A DNA stretch of 64,000 nt from Mucilaginibacter sp. L196 (GTDB lineage Bacteria; Bacteroidota; Bacteroidia; Sphingobacteriales; Sphingobacteriaceae), in NCBI RefSeq assembly GCF_009765905.1, contig NZ_LMUO01000019.1, positions 1,284,292 through 1,348,291 of the forward strand, read 5' to 3'. The notes under the pieces are model-generated. The model was given only the letters and a program-made list of their open reading frames with translations, was not told the DNA's origin and made no database searches. Shown in pieces: positions 43,285 to 53,100 of this stretch. A program made the position numbers and the translations under genes. How positions within the stretch are numbered: position 1 is the stretch's first letter; every line of letters starts with the position of its first letter.

Positions 43285-45735
43285 TTACTTTTTAACAGAC
43301 ATCTTTTCATCTAACAATTTCATAAAATATCCTCCCACAACGCTCCTTGCCTGAAAACCAACCTGCTTACCATCGGTTGTCTCATGCCAATCACTTAATG
43401 GCACACGGGTTGGGGTTTCTTTAGCATATTTGTAAATCGGGTCAATTAGTGCTTCAAAATCTTTTTGGTTACCTGCTAATGTTGCGGTCCACATTATCCA
43501 ATCAGATTTTGTGTAGGTCTTACGGCTGTCTAATGGCAATCCAAATTCATTTTGTTTGGTTAGATAGAAATTCACTTCCTTATCATAAACATCTTGCGGG
43601 AAGAGATCAAGCCCTAGTACTTTATCCCAAACCATGTTATATTTTTGGCTCCATGTACCCGGGTTTTCAAATGTTAAAGTAGAATGGTCACCATCGCCTG
43701 ATAACTTTATCCATTTACTAACCATTCCTTTAGCTATCTCACGATATTTAGTCGCTGTTTCCTTCTCACCTAACTGATCAGCCAATTGCGCATAGCAGGC
43801 AATACCAACTATGGCCTTAACTGATAAGTTGGAGTTACGTGCAAGGTGACCTGCAAAATCATCGGTACATAATTGATTTTTAGGATCAAATCCTTCCTCA
43901 ACCAAATAATTAACCCATTTACTTAATGTTTTCCAATGAGGCTTAGCGTAATCAGCATTACCTTCTGCTTTCGCGATGGCCGCTATCAAAATAATCATAT
44001 TACCCGATTCCTCAACCGGCATACCCTCGCCATATAATTGACCATTGGCCAACGGATATTCTCCCAGATCATGCGAAGCATAATCTCTGTTAAATTTACC
44101 GCTTTCGCTAAAATATAAAATACCATTAAGCATTCCCTCTAGCAATTTGGGGTTGTAAATTAGATACAAAGGCGCCGATGGGTAGGTTACGTCAACCGTA
44201 TTTATAAAGCCACCGCTAAAGTTTTCCTTAGATAGCCATAGCAACTTACCTTGCGGACTTTTTACCAGCATATGTGCTGCAATACTTTGGCGATAGGCCA
44301 ATGCACATAATTTGGCATACTTCTCCCCGCCTGCTTTAACAGCATCGCTATACATGGAGGTATTAAATGCCTCGCATCTTTTTATTACAGTTGGATATTC
44401 CGTAGCCGAGGTTGTTAACACCTGCACAAATGTTTTTTGCTGTGCATTTTGCCACCATGGTTTTAAATTGGTATGGAAATATTGGATCGGGGTAATATCA
44501 TCATAACCCATTTCTATAAATTTCGCTACAGGAGCTTTACCAACTATACCAAACGGTATTACAGTATTTAAAACAACATCCGTACCTTGTTTAACGGTCG
44601 TTTTGCTCTCGTTATTTACAAAAGAACCAACTGCCTCAATACTGCTGCCTATGTATTGTATCGCATTACTATTTTTAGGTGTAGCTACATACATATATCC
44701 CCAATCTATCCGTACATCATCGCCACTCTTTTTCAAAATAGGTTGTTCAACTGTACCCGCTTTTAACATAGATAAACCTGGTGAAACAACCTTTTCGGCA
44801 ATTACCGGTTGCGAGGGATTATTGCGGGCAATATCTGCTGATGCGCTAAAAAACACTTTTACATTGTGTGGCCTACCATCATTTGATTTTACTTTATATG
44901 AAATATAAGATACTGGCCTTGATAATAGCGCCAAGTCATTTAATAATAATGGTGAAGTAAAAGTTAGCTTCAGATCAGCATCACCACATTTAAAATTGTA
45001 TATGGTTTGTGTTGCATTTATATCAACACTGGTTTGTTTAGCCGCTTCTATTTGTCGCGCTTTTTTCTTTACCATATCAACCAGCCCAATATCCAGTCTG
45101 GAACCGCCGCCCGTATTAATAACATGTATAGCTAAAATATTTTCGCCATTTTTTAAGGTATTGGTAATTGGCACCATACCATAATCGTTGGTAACCCCAA
45201 CTTTTTGATAGACTCTCTCGCCATTTAAATAAACGTCTATATCATCATCGTGTGATAGTTTCAGTATCAGTTTATTAATATCACCCACATTTGATGCAGA
45301 GAATATGCGCCTAACCCAAATATCATGCGTTTTCCAAATGGTTTTATCTATGTTTTCATCGGTACCTATCGGTGCCAAACCATCTTTCCATTCTGTAGTT
45401 TTGTATTGTATTGTGGTCCAATCGCCTTTGGGTTCGATTTCGGTATACTTTACTGGGTAATGGGTTTCATCAGCTGCCGGGAGTATTGTTTTAAATACCT
45501 CGGGTTCTTTTCCCATAAAACGATACACTTTATCACCAACCTTAATAAAACCAAGCAACGATTGATCTTTCCCGGTCCAGTGATGGGTTGTAGAAGTATT
45601 CAACGTGTCAGAAAAAGACCAGATGCTGAAATAGGTATTATGCGTAATTAACGGATAAGCCGGAACCTTTTCAATTTGTGCAAATACACTGGTATTTAAA
45701 AACGTTAACAGGAGTAAAAAACCAAATTTATTCAT
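43285..45735 (-). CDS. Secreted 'glutaminase' family protein (DUF5127/DUF4965/DUF1793)
   Basis: Secreted protein of 816 aa from the chosen start MNKFGFLLLLTFLNTSVFAQ (a 22-residue longer frame has no signal-peptide logic). Families: DUF4964/DUF5127 N-terminal half with beta-sandwich domain (HTHWTGKDQSLLGFIKVGDKVYRFMG, a beta region with DDDIDVYLNGERVYQ) and a C-terminal DUF4965/DUF1793 region with (alpha/alpha)6-like features (LAYRQSIAAHMLVKSPQGKLLWLSKENFSGGFINTVDVTYPSAPLYLIYNPKLLEGML.., HDLGEYPLANGQLYGEGMPVEESGNMIIL). Founding members were called glutaminases (GtaA) from fungi, but this fold is glycosidase-like and the gene sits in a PUL after a GH92, so carbohydrate processing is at least as likely. 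Confidence 0.88.
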   Translation of the reverse strand: MNKFGFLLLLTFLNTSVFAQIEKVPAYPLITHNTYFSIWSFSDTLNTSTTHHWTGKDQSLLGFIKVGDKVYRFMGKEPEVFKTILPAADETHYPVKYTEIEPKGDWTTIQYKTTEWKDGLAPIGTDENIDKTIWKTHDIWVRRIFSASNVGDINKLILKLSHDDDIDVYLNGERVYQKVGVTNDYGMVPITNTLKNGENILAIHVINTGGGSRLDIGLVDMVKKKARQIEAAKQTSVDINATQTIYNFKCGDADLKLTFTSPLLLNDLALLSRPVSYISYKVKSNDGRPHNVKVFFSASADIARNNPSQPVIAEKVVSPGLSMLKAGTVEQPILKKSGDDVRIDWGYMYVATPKNSNAIQYIGSSIEAVGSFVNNESKTTVKQGTDVVLNTVIPFGIVGKAPVAKFIEMGYDDITPIQYFHTNLKPWWQNAQQKTFVQVLTTSATEYPTVIKRCEAFNTSMYSDAVKAGGEKYAKLCALAYRQSIAAHMLVKSPQGKLLWLSKENFSGGFINTVDVTYPSAPLYLIYNPKLLEGMLNGILYFSESGKFNRDYASHDLGEYPLANGQLYGEGMPVEESGNMIILIAAIAKAEGNADYAKPHWKTLSKWVNYLVEEGFDPKNQLCTDDFAGHLARNSNLSVKAIVGIACYAQLADQLGEKETATKYREIAKGMVSKWIKLSGDGDHSTLTFENPGTWSQKYNMVWDKVLGLDLFPQDVYDKEVNFYLTKQNEFGLPLDSRKTYTKSDWIMWTATLAGNQKDFEALIDPIYKYAKETPTRVPLSDWHETTDGKQVGFQARSVVGGYFMKLLDEKMSVKK

Positions 45736-45769
45736 GTAGTTATTGTGCTTATAAATCAATGTAATATTT

Positions 45770-48052
45770 TTATTTTTCATTTGATAAAGAATAAGGAACA
45801 TCTGCTGCTTTTATACCCCTTTGTTTATTTGGTTTAGCTGTCATGTCCATATTAATAATTGCGCCCTGTAACAATGCAGCATGGCCCACCCAGTTTAAAT
45901 CATAAAACTTGCCGTTATAGGTCATGGTATTAACGTATTTATTATCTGCGCTATTTTTTGGCGCATTAATAATTAACTGTTTACCGTTTTCCAAATTAAC
46001 TGTTATTTTTTTAAACAATGGTGCACCCAATACATATTGTGTACTAACCGGGCACACCGGATAAAAACCTATTGCCGAAAACACATACCATGCTGATGTT
46101 TGCCCATTGTCCTCATCGCCGCAATAACCATCAGGTGTTGCCCTATACATGCGGTTCATTGTTTCACGAGCCCAGTATTGGGTTTTCCAGGGTTCACCCG
46201 CATAACCGTATAAATAAATCATGTGTTGTATCGGCTGGTTACCATGTGCGTATTGCCCCATATCGGCTATCTGCATTTCGCGTATTTCGTGTATAACAGT
46301 TCCGTAATAACTATCATCAAAAACAGGAGGAAGCGTGAATACCGAATCAAGCTTAGCAACAAAATTTTGCTTGCCACCCGTCAGATTTATTAAACCTTGA
46401 ATATCCTGAAAAACGCCCCAGGTGTAATGCCAGCTATTACCTTCAGTAAAGGCATCGCCCCATTTAAATGGGTTAAAAGGTGTTTCCCATGAACCATCTT
46501 TATTTTTACCACGCATTAACCCAATACTAGGGTCATACAGGTTTTTGTAATTCATCGCCCGTTTTTTGTAGATGTCGATCTCTGATGCTGGTTTACCCAG
46601 TGCTTTACCTAAACTGTAAATAGAAAAATCATCATAAGCATACTCCAGGGTACGGGCTGCATTTTCATTAATGCCGACATTATAGGGTACGTAACCTAAC
46701 TCGTTATAATAATCAACCCCACGGCGGCCTGTGGCGTTTGGCCCGGTGTTATTGGCACCGTGTATTAATGCTTTGTACAAAGTTTCAATATCATATCCGC
46801 GAAGACCTTTTAAATAAGCTTCGGCAACCACCGATGCGGAGTTGTTACCCACCATACAATCGGCATAACCCGGGCTCGACCATTCCGGCAGCCATCCACC
46901 TTCTTTATAATCGTTTACTAAACCTTCCTGCATTTCTTTAACGATGGATGGATAAACCAGGTTAAGAAAAGGATATAACGCTCTGAAGGTATCCCAAAAA
47001 CCTGTACCACCAAACAGATAGCCCGGCATTATTTTGCCGTTATAAGGGCTGTAATGTACTAACTTGCCATTAGCATCAACCTCATACAATTTATTCGGGA
47101 AGAAAAGCATCCGGTACAAACAGGAGTAAAAAGTACGTGTTTGATCGATGGTACCACCCTGTACATTTATATGGTTTAATGTTTTGTTCCATATGGTTTT
47201 TGCTTTTTGTTCGGTAACATCAAAGCTATCGGTTCCCAGTTCACGCTTTAAATTCAACTCAGCTTGCTCTATGCTGATAAAAGACGATGCTACCCTAAGG
47301 TGTACCTGTTCCCCTTTGCTGGTCTTAAAGCTGAGTAACGCGCCCACGTGGTTGCCTTTATATTCCAATACGCCGGCGTCCATTTTCAGATCATGCCATA
47401 CCGATGCATCCTTAAAAGGCTTATCAATATAAATAACAAAATAATCCTTAAAGTTTTCAGTAACTGCGCCACTATTTTTGGTGCTGTAACCTATTATTTC
47501 ATTCTTTTCAGGGATGATCTTTACGTATGATCCTTTATCAAAAGCATCGATCAGAATATGCGAACTATCGCTTTGAGGGAAAGTGAACCTGAAATTGGCC
47601 GCCCGTTCGGTTGGTGTAATTTCAGTAGTGACATCATAATCCGCCAAATAAACGCTGTAGTAATACGGTTTGGAGGTTTCGGCTTTATGCGAAAACCAAC
47701 TGGCACGTTCCGTTTCATCCAGCTTTATTTTACCGGTTTCGGGGAATATGGAAAACATCCCGTAATCATTCATCCATGGCGATGGTTGGTGGGTTTGTTT
47801 AAAGCCGAGGATTTTATCGGCATCATAGGTGTATTGCCAGCCGCTTCCCATTTTACCGGTTTGTGGTGTCCAAAAATTCATACCCCAGGGTACAGCTACA
47901 GCCGGATAGGTATTCCCGTTTGACATGATGGGTTTGGATGCTGTTCCCATTAACGGGTTTACATAATCGGTGAGATCGGCTTGTTTATTTACCTGGGCTA
48001 ATGTTATGAGCGGTAAAAAGGTTAATGCAATAAAGAATATTCTTTTCATCAA
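45770..48052 (-). CDS. GH92 alpha-mannosidase
   Basis: Exo-alpha-mannosidase (760 aa), usually alpha-1,2 or other Man linkages of high-mannose N-glycans and mannans, calcium-dependent. A signal peptide (TLAQ, about residue 19) leads to the GH92 N-terminal domain (LTDYVNPLMGTASKPIMSNGNTYPAVAVPWGMNFWTPQTG) and the catalytic (alpha/alpha)6 barrel (GTGFWDTFRALYPFLNLVYPSIVKEM, GHANNTGPNATGRRGVDYYNELGYVP, GYCGDEDNGQTSAWYVFSAIGFYPVCP). The GDEDNGQ motif near the end contains the acid residues of the family. Second enzyme of PUL 2. Confidence 0.95.
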   Translation of the reverse strand: MMKRIFFIALTFLPLITLAQVNKQADLTDYVNPLMGTASKPIMSNGNTYPAVAVPWGMNFWTPQTGKMGSGWQYTYDADKILGFKQTHQPSPWMNDYGMFSIFPETGKIKLDETERASWFSHKAETSKPYYYSVYLADYDVTTEITPTERAANFRFTFPQSDSSHILIDAFDKGSYVKIIPEKNEIIGYSTKNSGAVTENFKDYFVIYIDKPFKDASVWHDLKMDAGVLEYKGNHVGALLSFKTSKGEQVHLRVASSFISIEQAELNLKRELGTDSFDVTEQKAKTIWNKTLNHINVQGGTIDQTRTFYSCLYRMLFFPNKLYEVDANGKLVHYSPYNGKIMPGYLFGGTGFWDTFRALYPFLNLVYPSIVKEMQEGLVNDYKEGGWLPEWSSPGYADCMVGNNSASVVAEAYLKGLRGYDIETLYKALIHGANNTGPNATGRRGVDYYNELGYVPYNVGINENAARTLEYAYDDFSIYSLGKALGKPASEIDIYKKRAMNYKNLYDPSIGLMRGKNKDGSWETPFNPFKWGDAFTEGNSWHYTWGVFQDIQGLINLTGGKQNFVAKLDSVFTLPPVFDDSYYGTVIHEIREMQIADMGQYAHGNQPIQHMIYLYGYAGEPWKTQYWARETMNRMYRATPDGYCGDEDNGQTSAWYVFSAIGFYPVCPVSTQYVLGAPLFKKITVNLENGKQLIINAPKNSADNKYVNTMTYNGKFYDLNWVGHAALLQGAIINMDMTAKPNKQRGIKAADVPYSLSNEK

Positions 48053-48123
48053 AATAATTTGTTTCGGGCAATGGCCCGTTTGGATTTTGTTATATAGCTC
48101 AGCGTAAATCAGATATTAAGAAT

Positions 48124-50310
48124 TTACCATTTTAAATTAACCTTTATGCCATCAGGGCTATTATCAAACCCCAGGTATAATGTATGAGTGCTTACATCCC
48201 ATGATGATTTAACATCTGTAATAATTTTACCTGTGTTATCCGTAACCCTGATATGCTTTGGCTGTACGGGCAACAGCACACGCATGCTGTTTACTGTGTT
48301 TATCGGGCTTTTTGCCACAAAAGAGTAACTGTCAGCTTGTATATGTTCATCATATATTCTTGATGCTGAAGCTAAAACTTTCGGTTGTTTTTTATTTACA
48401 ACGCGGTTCAGGGCATACAATAATGACTGCTCGCCCGGAGGAACCGTTTTTTGAGTTAAAACCGGTAATTGCGGATCAAAAAGATCAATAGCCGGGCCCT
48501 TTATGGTGTAAGGCTTGCTATCAGCATTTTCATTCATCACCGAAACAATATCATACGGCCCTCTTTCAAGGTACAAGCTATTTTTGTAGGCTATTTTACC
48601 GGCATGGGCATCTTTTTCATAAGCTTGTTTTACCAGGTTTATGTAGTTATCATCATTATTTGCCTGCAACACAAATTCTTTAGGATTTTGCCTAACAATG
48701 TATACCATGCCATTACCAACTTTATAACCCTTTTTATTACCGGTAGTATCAATATTCAATAGTTTAAAAAGATGTTGTGACGGTGCGGTATATTTATTCC
48801 CTTTAGTATCCCACCATTCCATTACGCTTTGATAAGGATCATTATCCCTGCCGCAATAGATCAAAACACCACCCTGTTTTACCCAGTTGGCAATATACTG
48901 ATGTACCTGAGGGCTGTTAGGTTTCATATTGGAATAGCTCATCACTAAAACCTTAATATTTTTAAGCGTATTAGCGTAGGCAAGGTTTTCCATATGAACC
49001 GTTTGCACCGGTATACCACGCTTTAACAGTGGAAAGGTTTGGCCATAAAAGTTTGAAAATTGCGGATCTTCAAAACCATTGTGTGTTGGAAAACGCTGAA
49101 ACATCAGCGAATTACTCATCAGCACACCTATGCCATTTACCCCGGTTACTTTGTTTGGTGATAAAGGCATATCATTCAACACATTTATCATCACCTGCAT
49201 TTGGGTTGAATAATATTTAGGTATCAATACGCTTGAATCGCTATTAGCCAATTTATACGGATGGGTATAGATACGTTCAGGCCATGGCATTACCTCATAA
49301 TTATTTACCGTCGGGTATAATAATTCTGCGGTAATGGTTGCCTGGTAATTTTGTTTGTAATCGGCCCAGTTGCGCGGCCTGTCTTCTACCGGATCGGTTA
49401 AAAAGAATAATTTCCTGCCTGTAGGTGCCGTCATGGATACCATTGAGCCATATTCAAGAAAAGCATTTTCAAATACCCTTTCCTTTTCCTGGCCATTAAA
49501 ATAAGTCGGCTCGCGCGATGTTCCGGTCCAAACCTGTGCTATATAGCCGTCAATACCTGGTAATGTTGCCAGGCTTGCCTCAGGACTTATAATTTGCCAT
49601 GAAGAATAATTTACAAGCGAGTGTGTAGCTATATAAACTTTAATATTTTTGCCTTTACTCTTGCCATAAGCTTTGGCATAGTTTGAAACCTGTTTTATAG
49701 CATTATAAAACAGTTGATATTTTAACTTGCTTGCCAGATACGTATTTTCAGCAGATGCATCCTCCGGCCTCCACGGGAATCCATAAAACTTTTGCCATTC
49801 CTCTTTAAACGGTGCGCTATATCCAGCACGTGCCCAAAACTCGGGCTCTTCAAAAAATATTGTAGTAATACCGGCATCAATAACCCTTTTTACAACGGCA
49901 GACTTCATATAGTCAATAAACGACTGTACCGGCACTACGTAAGGCATATTTCTGCCATGAAAAATAGTATCACCTTTTTGCGTTACCTGGCCTACACCCA
50001 AGTGATTTTTTCCGTCCCATTTACCCAGGAAGTAATCATAGTATGATCCCCAGGCAATACCCGTCATAAAAGCAGTTTGGTAGCCACGGTCGCGCCATGA
50101 TTTTACACGTTGCTCAAACGTTTCACCTTTTCTATCATTCGTGCCATATACAATGGCTACATCTGAGCGCACATCGATTTGGGGTATCCAGCCAATGCTG
50201 GTTTGAAAAGCTGTTTTTTGTCGTGGCTCATTAATAACGGTTGACTTATTTTGTGCCAAACCAACGCATGAGATAGTTATTAGCCCGCAAAAAAGGATAG
50301 TTTTTTTCAT
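48124..50310 (-). CDS. Uncharacterised secreted protein, TIM-barrel glycosidase-like
   Basis: I do not recognise an established family. The 728-aa protein has a Sec signal peptide (LAQ, residue 20) and features of an alpha/beta barrel enzyme followed by accessory domains. Regions of note are FMTGIAWGSYYDYFLGKWDG (about 81-100), VVKRVIDAGITTIFFEEPEFWARAGYS with an EEPEFW motif (154-159) that could supply catalytic acids, a flavodoxin/amidotransferase-like region (MENLAYANTLKNIKVLVMSYSNMKPNSPQVHQYIANWVKQGGVLIYCGRDNDPYQ, like the trimerisation domain of GH42-type galactosidases), and a C-terminal beta-sandwich. Sited between DUF3823 and GH92, it is probably another glycan hydrolase. Confidence 0.75.
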   Translation of the reverse strand: MKKTILFCGLITISCVGLAQNKSTVINEPRQKTAFQTSIGWIPQIDVRSDVAIVYGTNDRKGETFEQRVKSWRDRGYQTAFMTGIAWGSYYDYFLGKWDGKNHLGVGQVTQKGDTIFHGRNMPYVVPVQSFIDYMKSAVVKRVIDAGITTIFFEEPEFWARAGYSAPFKEEWQKFYGFPWRPEDASAENTYLASKLKYQLFYNAIKQVSNYAKAYGKSKGKNIKVYIATHSLVNYSSWQIISPEASLATLPGIDGYIAQVWTGTSREPTYFNGQEKERVFENAFLEYGSMVSMTAPTGRKLFFLTDPVEDRPRNWADYKQNYQATITAELLYPTVNNYEVMPWPERIYTHPYKLANSDSSVLIPKYYSTQMQVMINVLNDMPLSPNKVTGVNGIGVLMSNSLMFQRFPTHNGFEDPQFSNFYGQTFPLLKRGIPVQTVHMENLAYANTLKNIKVLVMSYSNMKPNSPQVHQYIANWVKQGGVLIYCGRDNDPYQSVMEWWDTKGNKYTAPSQHLFKLLNIDTTGNKKGYKVGNGMVYIVRQNPKEFVLQANNDDNYINLVKQAYEKDAHAGKIAYKNSLYLERGPYDIVSVMNENADSKPYTIKGPAIDLFDPQLPVLTQKTVPPGEQSLLYALNRVVNKKQPKVLASASRIYDEHIQADSYSFVAKSPINTVNSMRVLLPVQPKHIRVTDNTGKIITDVKSSWDVSTHTLYLGFDNSPDGIKVNLKW

Positions 50311-50340
50311 AGGTATTTTTTATTATTTAATGATCGTAAT

Positions 50341-50375
50341 TTTATCAGGGCGGACTGAAAGCCTGCCCTGATAAA
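50341..50375 (-). terminator. Hairpin after the susCD-DUF3823 block
   Basis: TTTATCAGGGC (50341..50351) and GCCCTGATAAA (50365..50375) form an 11-bp stem 6 bp past the DUF3823 stop. It separates transporter genes from the enzyme genes of PUL 2 and may attenuate or protect the upstream mRNA. A U-tract is weak. Confidence 0.55.
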
Positions 50376-50381
50376 AAGAAA

Positions 50382-51137
50382 TTATGGATAAGTGAGGCCT
50401 ACAGGAGTACTATAGTTATATTCATCATACACTGCGTTTATCCTCGCCCCAACCCGGAAGAATACATCCTGTGCTGGCAAAGCTCCGCCTGTAGTGGTTA
50501 TGGTAATAACCTGACCTAAAATACTATTACCTGACGTACCGCTGTACGAGGTTAATGTTGAGTACCTTGGATCATAATTATTATTAGCATCGTAATGTGT
50601 ATTACATACGTACAGGTTAACATCAGTTATTGGCTGCTGATAATTCGGATTATTGGTACCCCGTGTAATTTTAACTTGTACTGTAACGGTACTATCAGCA
50701 TTAAATACCGGCTTGCCAACCCACTCTACTCTTAAAAAAGGCTGAACCTTAAAATTTAAAGTTGCCGTATTTTTTAAAACGATGGTTTTGCTGGAATCTG
50801 TTAAAACATTGCCAACGCTATCAGTTAGGATAAGAGGCACAAATGGACCTTGCACTGAAACTTTATAGGTTGCACCAAATACTTTAGTGTTATTAAATGT
50901 ACCATCCTGCATCGATTGAAAATAAATAGGCACAGGGTTGCTGCTGTAGCTTGTTTCAAGCAATTCCACGCGAGTACCTCCACCCCCTACTTCTGTCTGT
51001 ACTGTAGCACCTGTCACTTCGTCAATCGTACTCCCATTTATAGTATCAGATGGGGCCGGATAATTATCAATCTTGCTGCATGAACTGCCGGCAACAACTA
51101 CCAGGCATAATGCGGTATAATAAAATAGTCTTTTCAT
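50382..51137 (-). CDS. DUF3823 domain lipoprotein
   Basis: A 251-aa lipoprotein with lipobox GSSC (C20) followed by a DUF3823-like two-domain beta structure: DNYPAPSDTINGSTIDEVTGATVQTEVGGGGTRVELLETSYSSNPVPIYFQSMQDGTFNNTKVFGATYKV is typical. DUF3823 genes nearly always lie right after susD, particularly in mannan or GH92 PULs, and are thought to be surface glycan-binding partners. It starts 11 bp after susD stop. Confidence 0.87.
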   Translation of the reverse strand: MKRLFYYTALCLVVVAGSSCSKIDNYPAPSDTINGSTIDEVTGATVQTEVGGGGTRVELLETSYSSNPVPIYFQSMQDGTFNNTKVFGATYKVSVQGPFVPLILTDSVGNVLTDSSKTIVLKNTATLNFKVQPFLRVEWVGKPVFNADSTVTVQVKITRGTNNPNYQQPITDVNLYVCNTHYDANNNYDPRYSTLTSYSGTSGNSILGQVITITTTGGALPAQDVFFRVGARINAVYDEYNYSTPVGLTYP

Positions 51138-51148
51138 GTTTAATAAAT

Positions 51149-53089
51149 TTAATAGCCTGGGTTTTGAATTAAATTTGTGCTTTTTGATATTGCGCCTTGG
51201 GGTATTTGTTCATAATACCATCTTGGGTCGTAAGTGTAAACACTGTTATGCTCATCGGTACGTGCATCAAAGAAATATTTGCCGGCCTGTGCCGAATAAA
51301 ATGGCATCAAAACCCTGTATATAGTTCCATTTTGCTCTTTTGAGAATGTTCTCCATCTTTTTAAATCCCAATAGGTCTTATTCTCAAATGCAAGCTCTTT
51401 TCTTCTTTCTATACGTACACTATCGATGGTCATTGAACCGGCGTTCGATAATAAAGTTGCGCCTGCCCTGGAGCGTATCTGGTTAATATCATCAAAGGCA
51501 TCCTGTTGATAGTTGGTAGTACCAGCTTGGCCAGCAGTATATAATTCGTAAGCTGCTTCCGCACGGTTTAATAAAACTTCGGCATAACGCATTTCAATCC
51601 ATGTTTGTGTTTCATTGTTTTCAAGCACCTGTGATGTTGGCAAATTTGGATTAAGCCATTTTCTCACAGAGAACCCTGAGATGGCACAGGCTTCGTCGCT
51701 AGTAAAAACCCCGCTTAATCCCGCGGGGTTCATCAGCGTTCCATTAGGTAGTGCGTAGGGTGTTTGTGATGCTGTTGCAGAAGTTATTAAATTCGTAGTT
51801 GGATATTGCGACCTTGAACCTGCCGGCAATAAAGGATTAATACCTGCCGATGCATTGCCTGTATAAATACCACGACGTATCTCAATACTTTCAGCTTTAA
51901 ACACATCTCCCGGCAAAATAACCGTGGCTCTTAGCCTTGGCTCAACATTTGCAAACAGATCCATTGTATTTGTATATAAATTATATTGCCCGCTGGAATT
52001 AAGGGTTTGAATAGTACCGTCTGGGTTTTTAGGTATACCGCCAAACATCTCCACAAAATTAAGCGTTGGGTTTACTTCGGATGAGTAACCATTTGGCCCT
52101 ATCAACTGACGAGGCACGTTATAAGCGTCATAACCATGCACCGAGTTTGGATATTGGTACTCTCTTACAAATACGCTTTCTTTACTTGATGCATCAGAAA
52201 ACAGATTTACAAAGTTTTGGTATTGAGCAGTTTTATCAGTTGCGCTCCATGCTGACAGATAAAGGCTATACACACCATCGAGCATTACAGCAGCATTGTA
52301 GCTTTTTTGAAAGTAGCCGTTTGCCAGGCTAGCAGGCATTCCGCAAAGCTCGTTATGATTTGCATCAAATAAGGTAGTGGTGTTGTATTTAGCAATAGTA
52401 CCGGCATATAGCATCGCTCTTGATTCAAATGCAGCGGCAACGTATTTATTTGCCCTGCTGCCATCAGCATCATCAGCGTTTACGGCAGGCAAATTAGCAA
52501 TCGCGAAATCAAAATCGCTGGCTACCTGGTCCCAAACCGCTTGTTCTGAAGAACGGGGTATTTTCAGTTCGTCGGTACTTGTACCTACCACATAGTTTAA
52601 TGTTTTATTTACAATAGGTACACCGCCAAAGCGTTTTACTAAGGCAAAATAAGTCATACCGCGTATAAAATAGGCCTCACCTAACCAGGCATTTACTTGT
52701 GCCGTAGTGAAGTTACTTGCATACGATGGCAATGTCTGAATAAAATAGTCACAATCATGTATTACCGTATAAGAACCACCCCATATATCCCAAGTCCAAC
52801 CTCCAAAATTCTCCTGCATCGAGCTTGTTTGATCTTTACTTAATGCTTCACCTGTAGTAGCTGGGGTTGGGCTGATGATCCAAAAGAAATTTAATCCTCT
52901 TTGTGGCGAATACCTGAAATCTTCAATAGGCAATTCGCTATACAAACGTGCCATATAAGCCTGAATACCTGCTGAATTGGAAAATACATCCGGATCCTGA
53001 ATTATATTTTTTGGTGGAATATTGAGCTTTCTGCAAGCCGCAGTGCCCAGAATCAAAATTGTTAATAATATATAGTTATATTTTTTCAT
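51149..53089 (-). CDS. SusD/RagB-family glycan-binding lipoprotein (PUL 2)
   Basis: A 646-aa outer-membrane lipoprotein. Lipobox GTAAC (C19) is followed by the SusD N-terminal region (LNIPPKNIIQDPDVFSNSAGIQAYMARLYSELP) and the C-terminal RYAEVLLNRAEAAYEL and INQIRSRAGA..IRIERRKELAFENKTYWDLKRWRTF motifs. It is longer than the typical 550 aa because of surface loops. Starts 11 bp after the susC stop and works with it as the lid of the glycan channel. Confidence 0.96.
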   Translation of the reverse strand: MKKYNYILLTILILGTAACRKLNIPPKNIIQDPDVFSNSAGIQAYMARLYSELPIEDFRYSPQRGLNFFWIISPTPATTGEALSKDQTSSMQENFGGWTWDIWGGSYTVIHDCDYFIQTLPSYASNFTTAQVNAWLGEAYFIRGMTYFALVKRFGGVPIVNKTLNYVVGTSTDELKIPRSSEQAVWDQVASDFDFAIANLPAVNADDADGSRANKYVAAAFESRAMLYAGTIAKYNTTTLFDANHNELCGMPASLANGYFQKSYNAAVMLDGVYSLYLSAWSATDKTAQYQNFVNLFSDASSKESVFVREYQYPNSVHGYDAYNVPRQLIGPNGYSSEVNPTLNFVEMFGGIPKNPDGTIQTLNSSGQYNLYTNTMDLFANVEPRLRATVILPGDVFKAESIEIRRGIYTGNASAGINPLLPAGSRSQYPTTNLITSATASQTPYALPNGTLMNPAGLSGVFTSDEACAISGFSVRKWLNPNLPTSQVLENNETQTWIEMRYAEVLLNRAEAAYELYTAGQAGTTNYQQDAFDDINQIRSRAGATLLSNAGSMTIDSVRIERRKELAFENKTYWDLKRWRTFSKEQNGTIYRVLMPFYSAQAGKYFFDARTDEHNSVYTYDPRWYYEQIPQGAISKSTNLIQNPGY

Positions 53090-53100
53090 GATTTTTTCAA

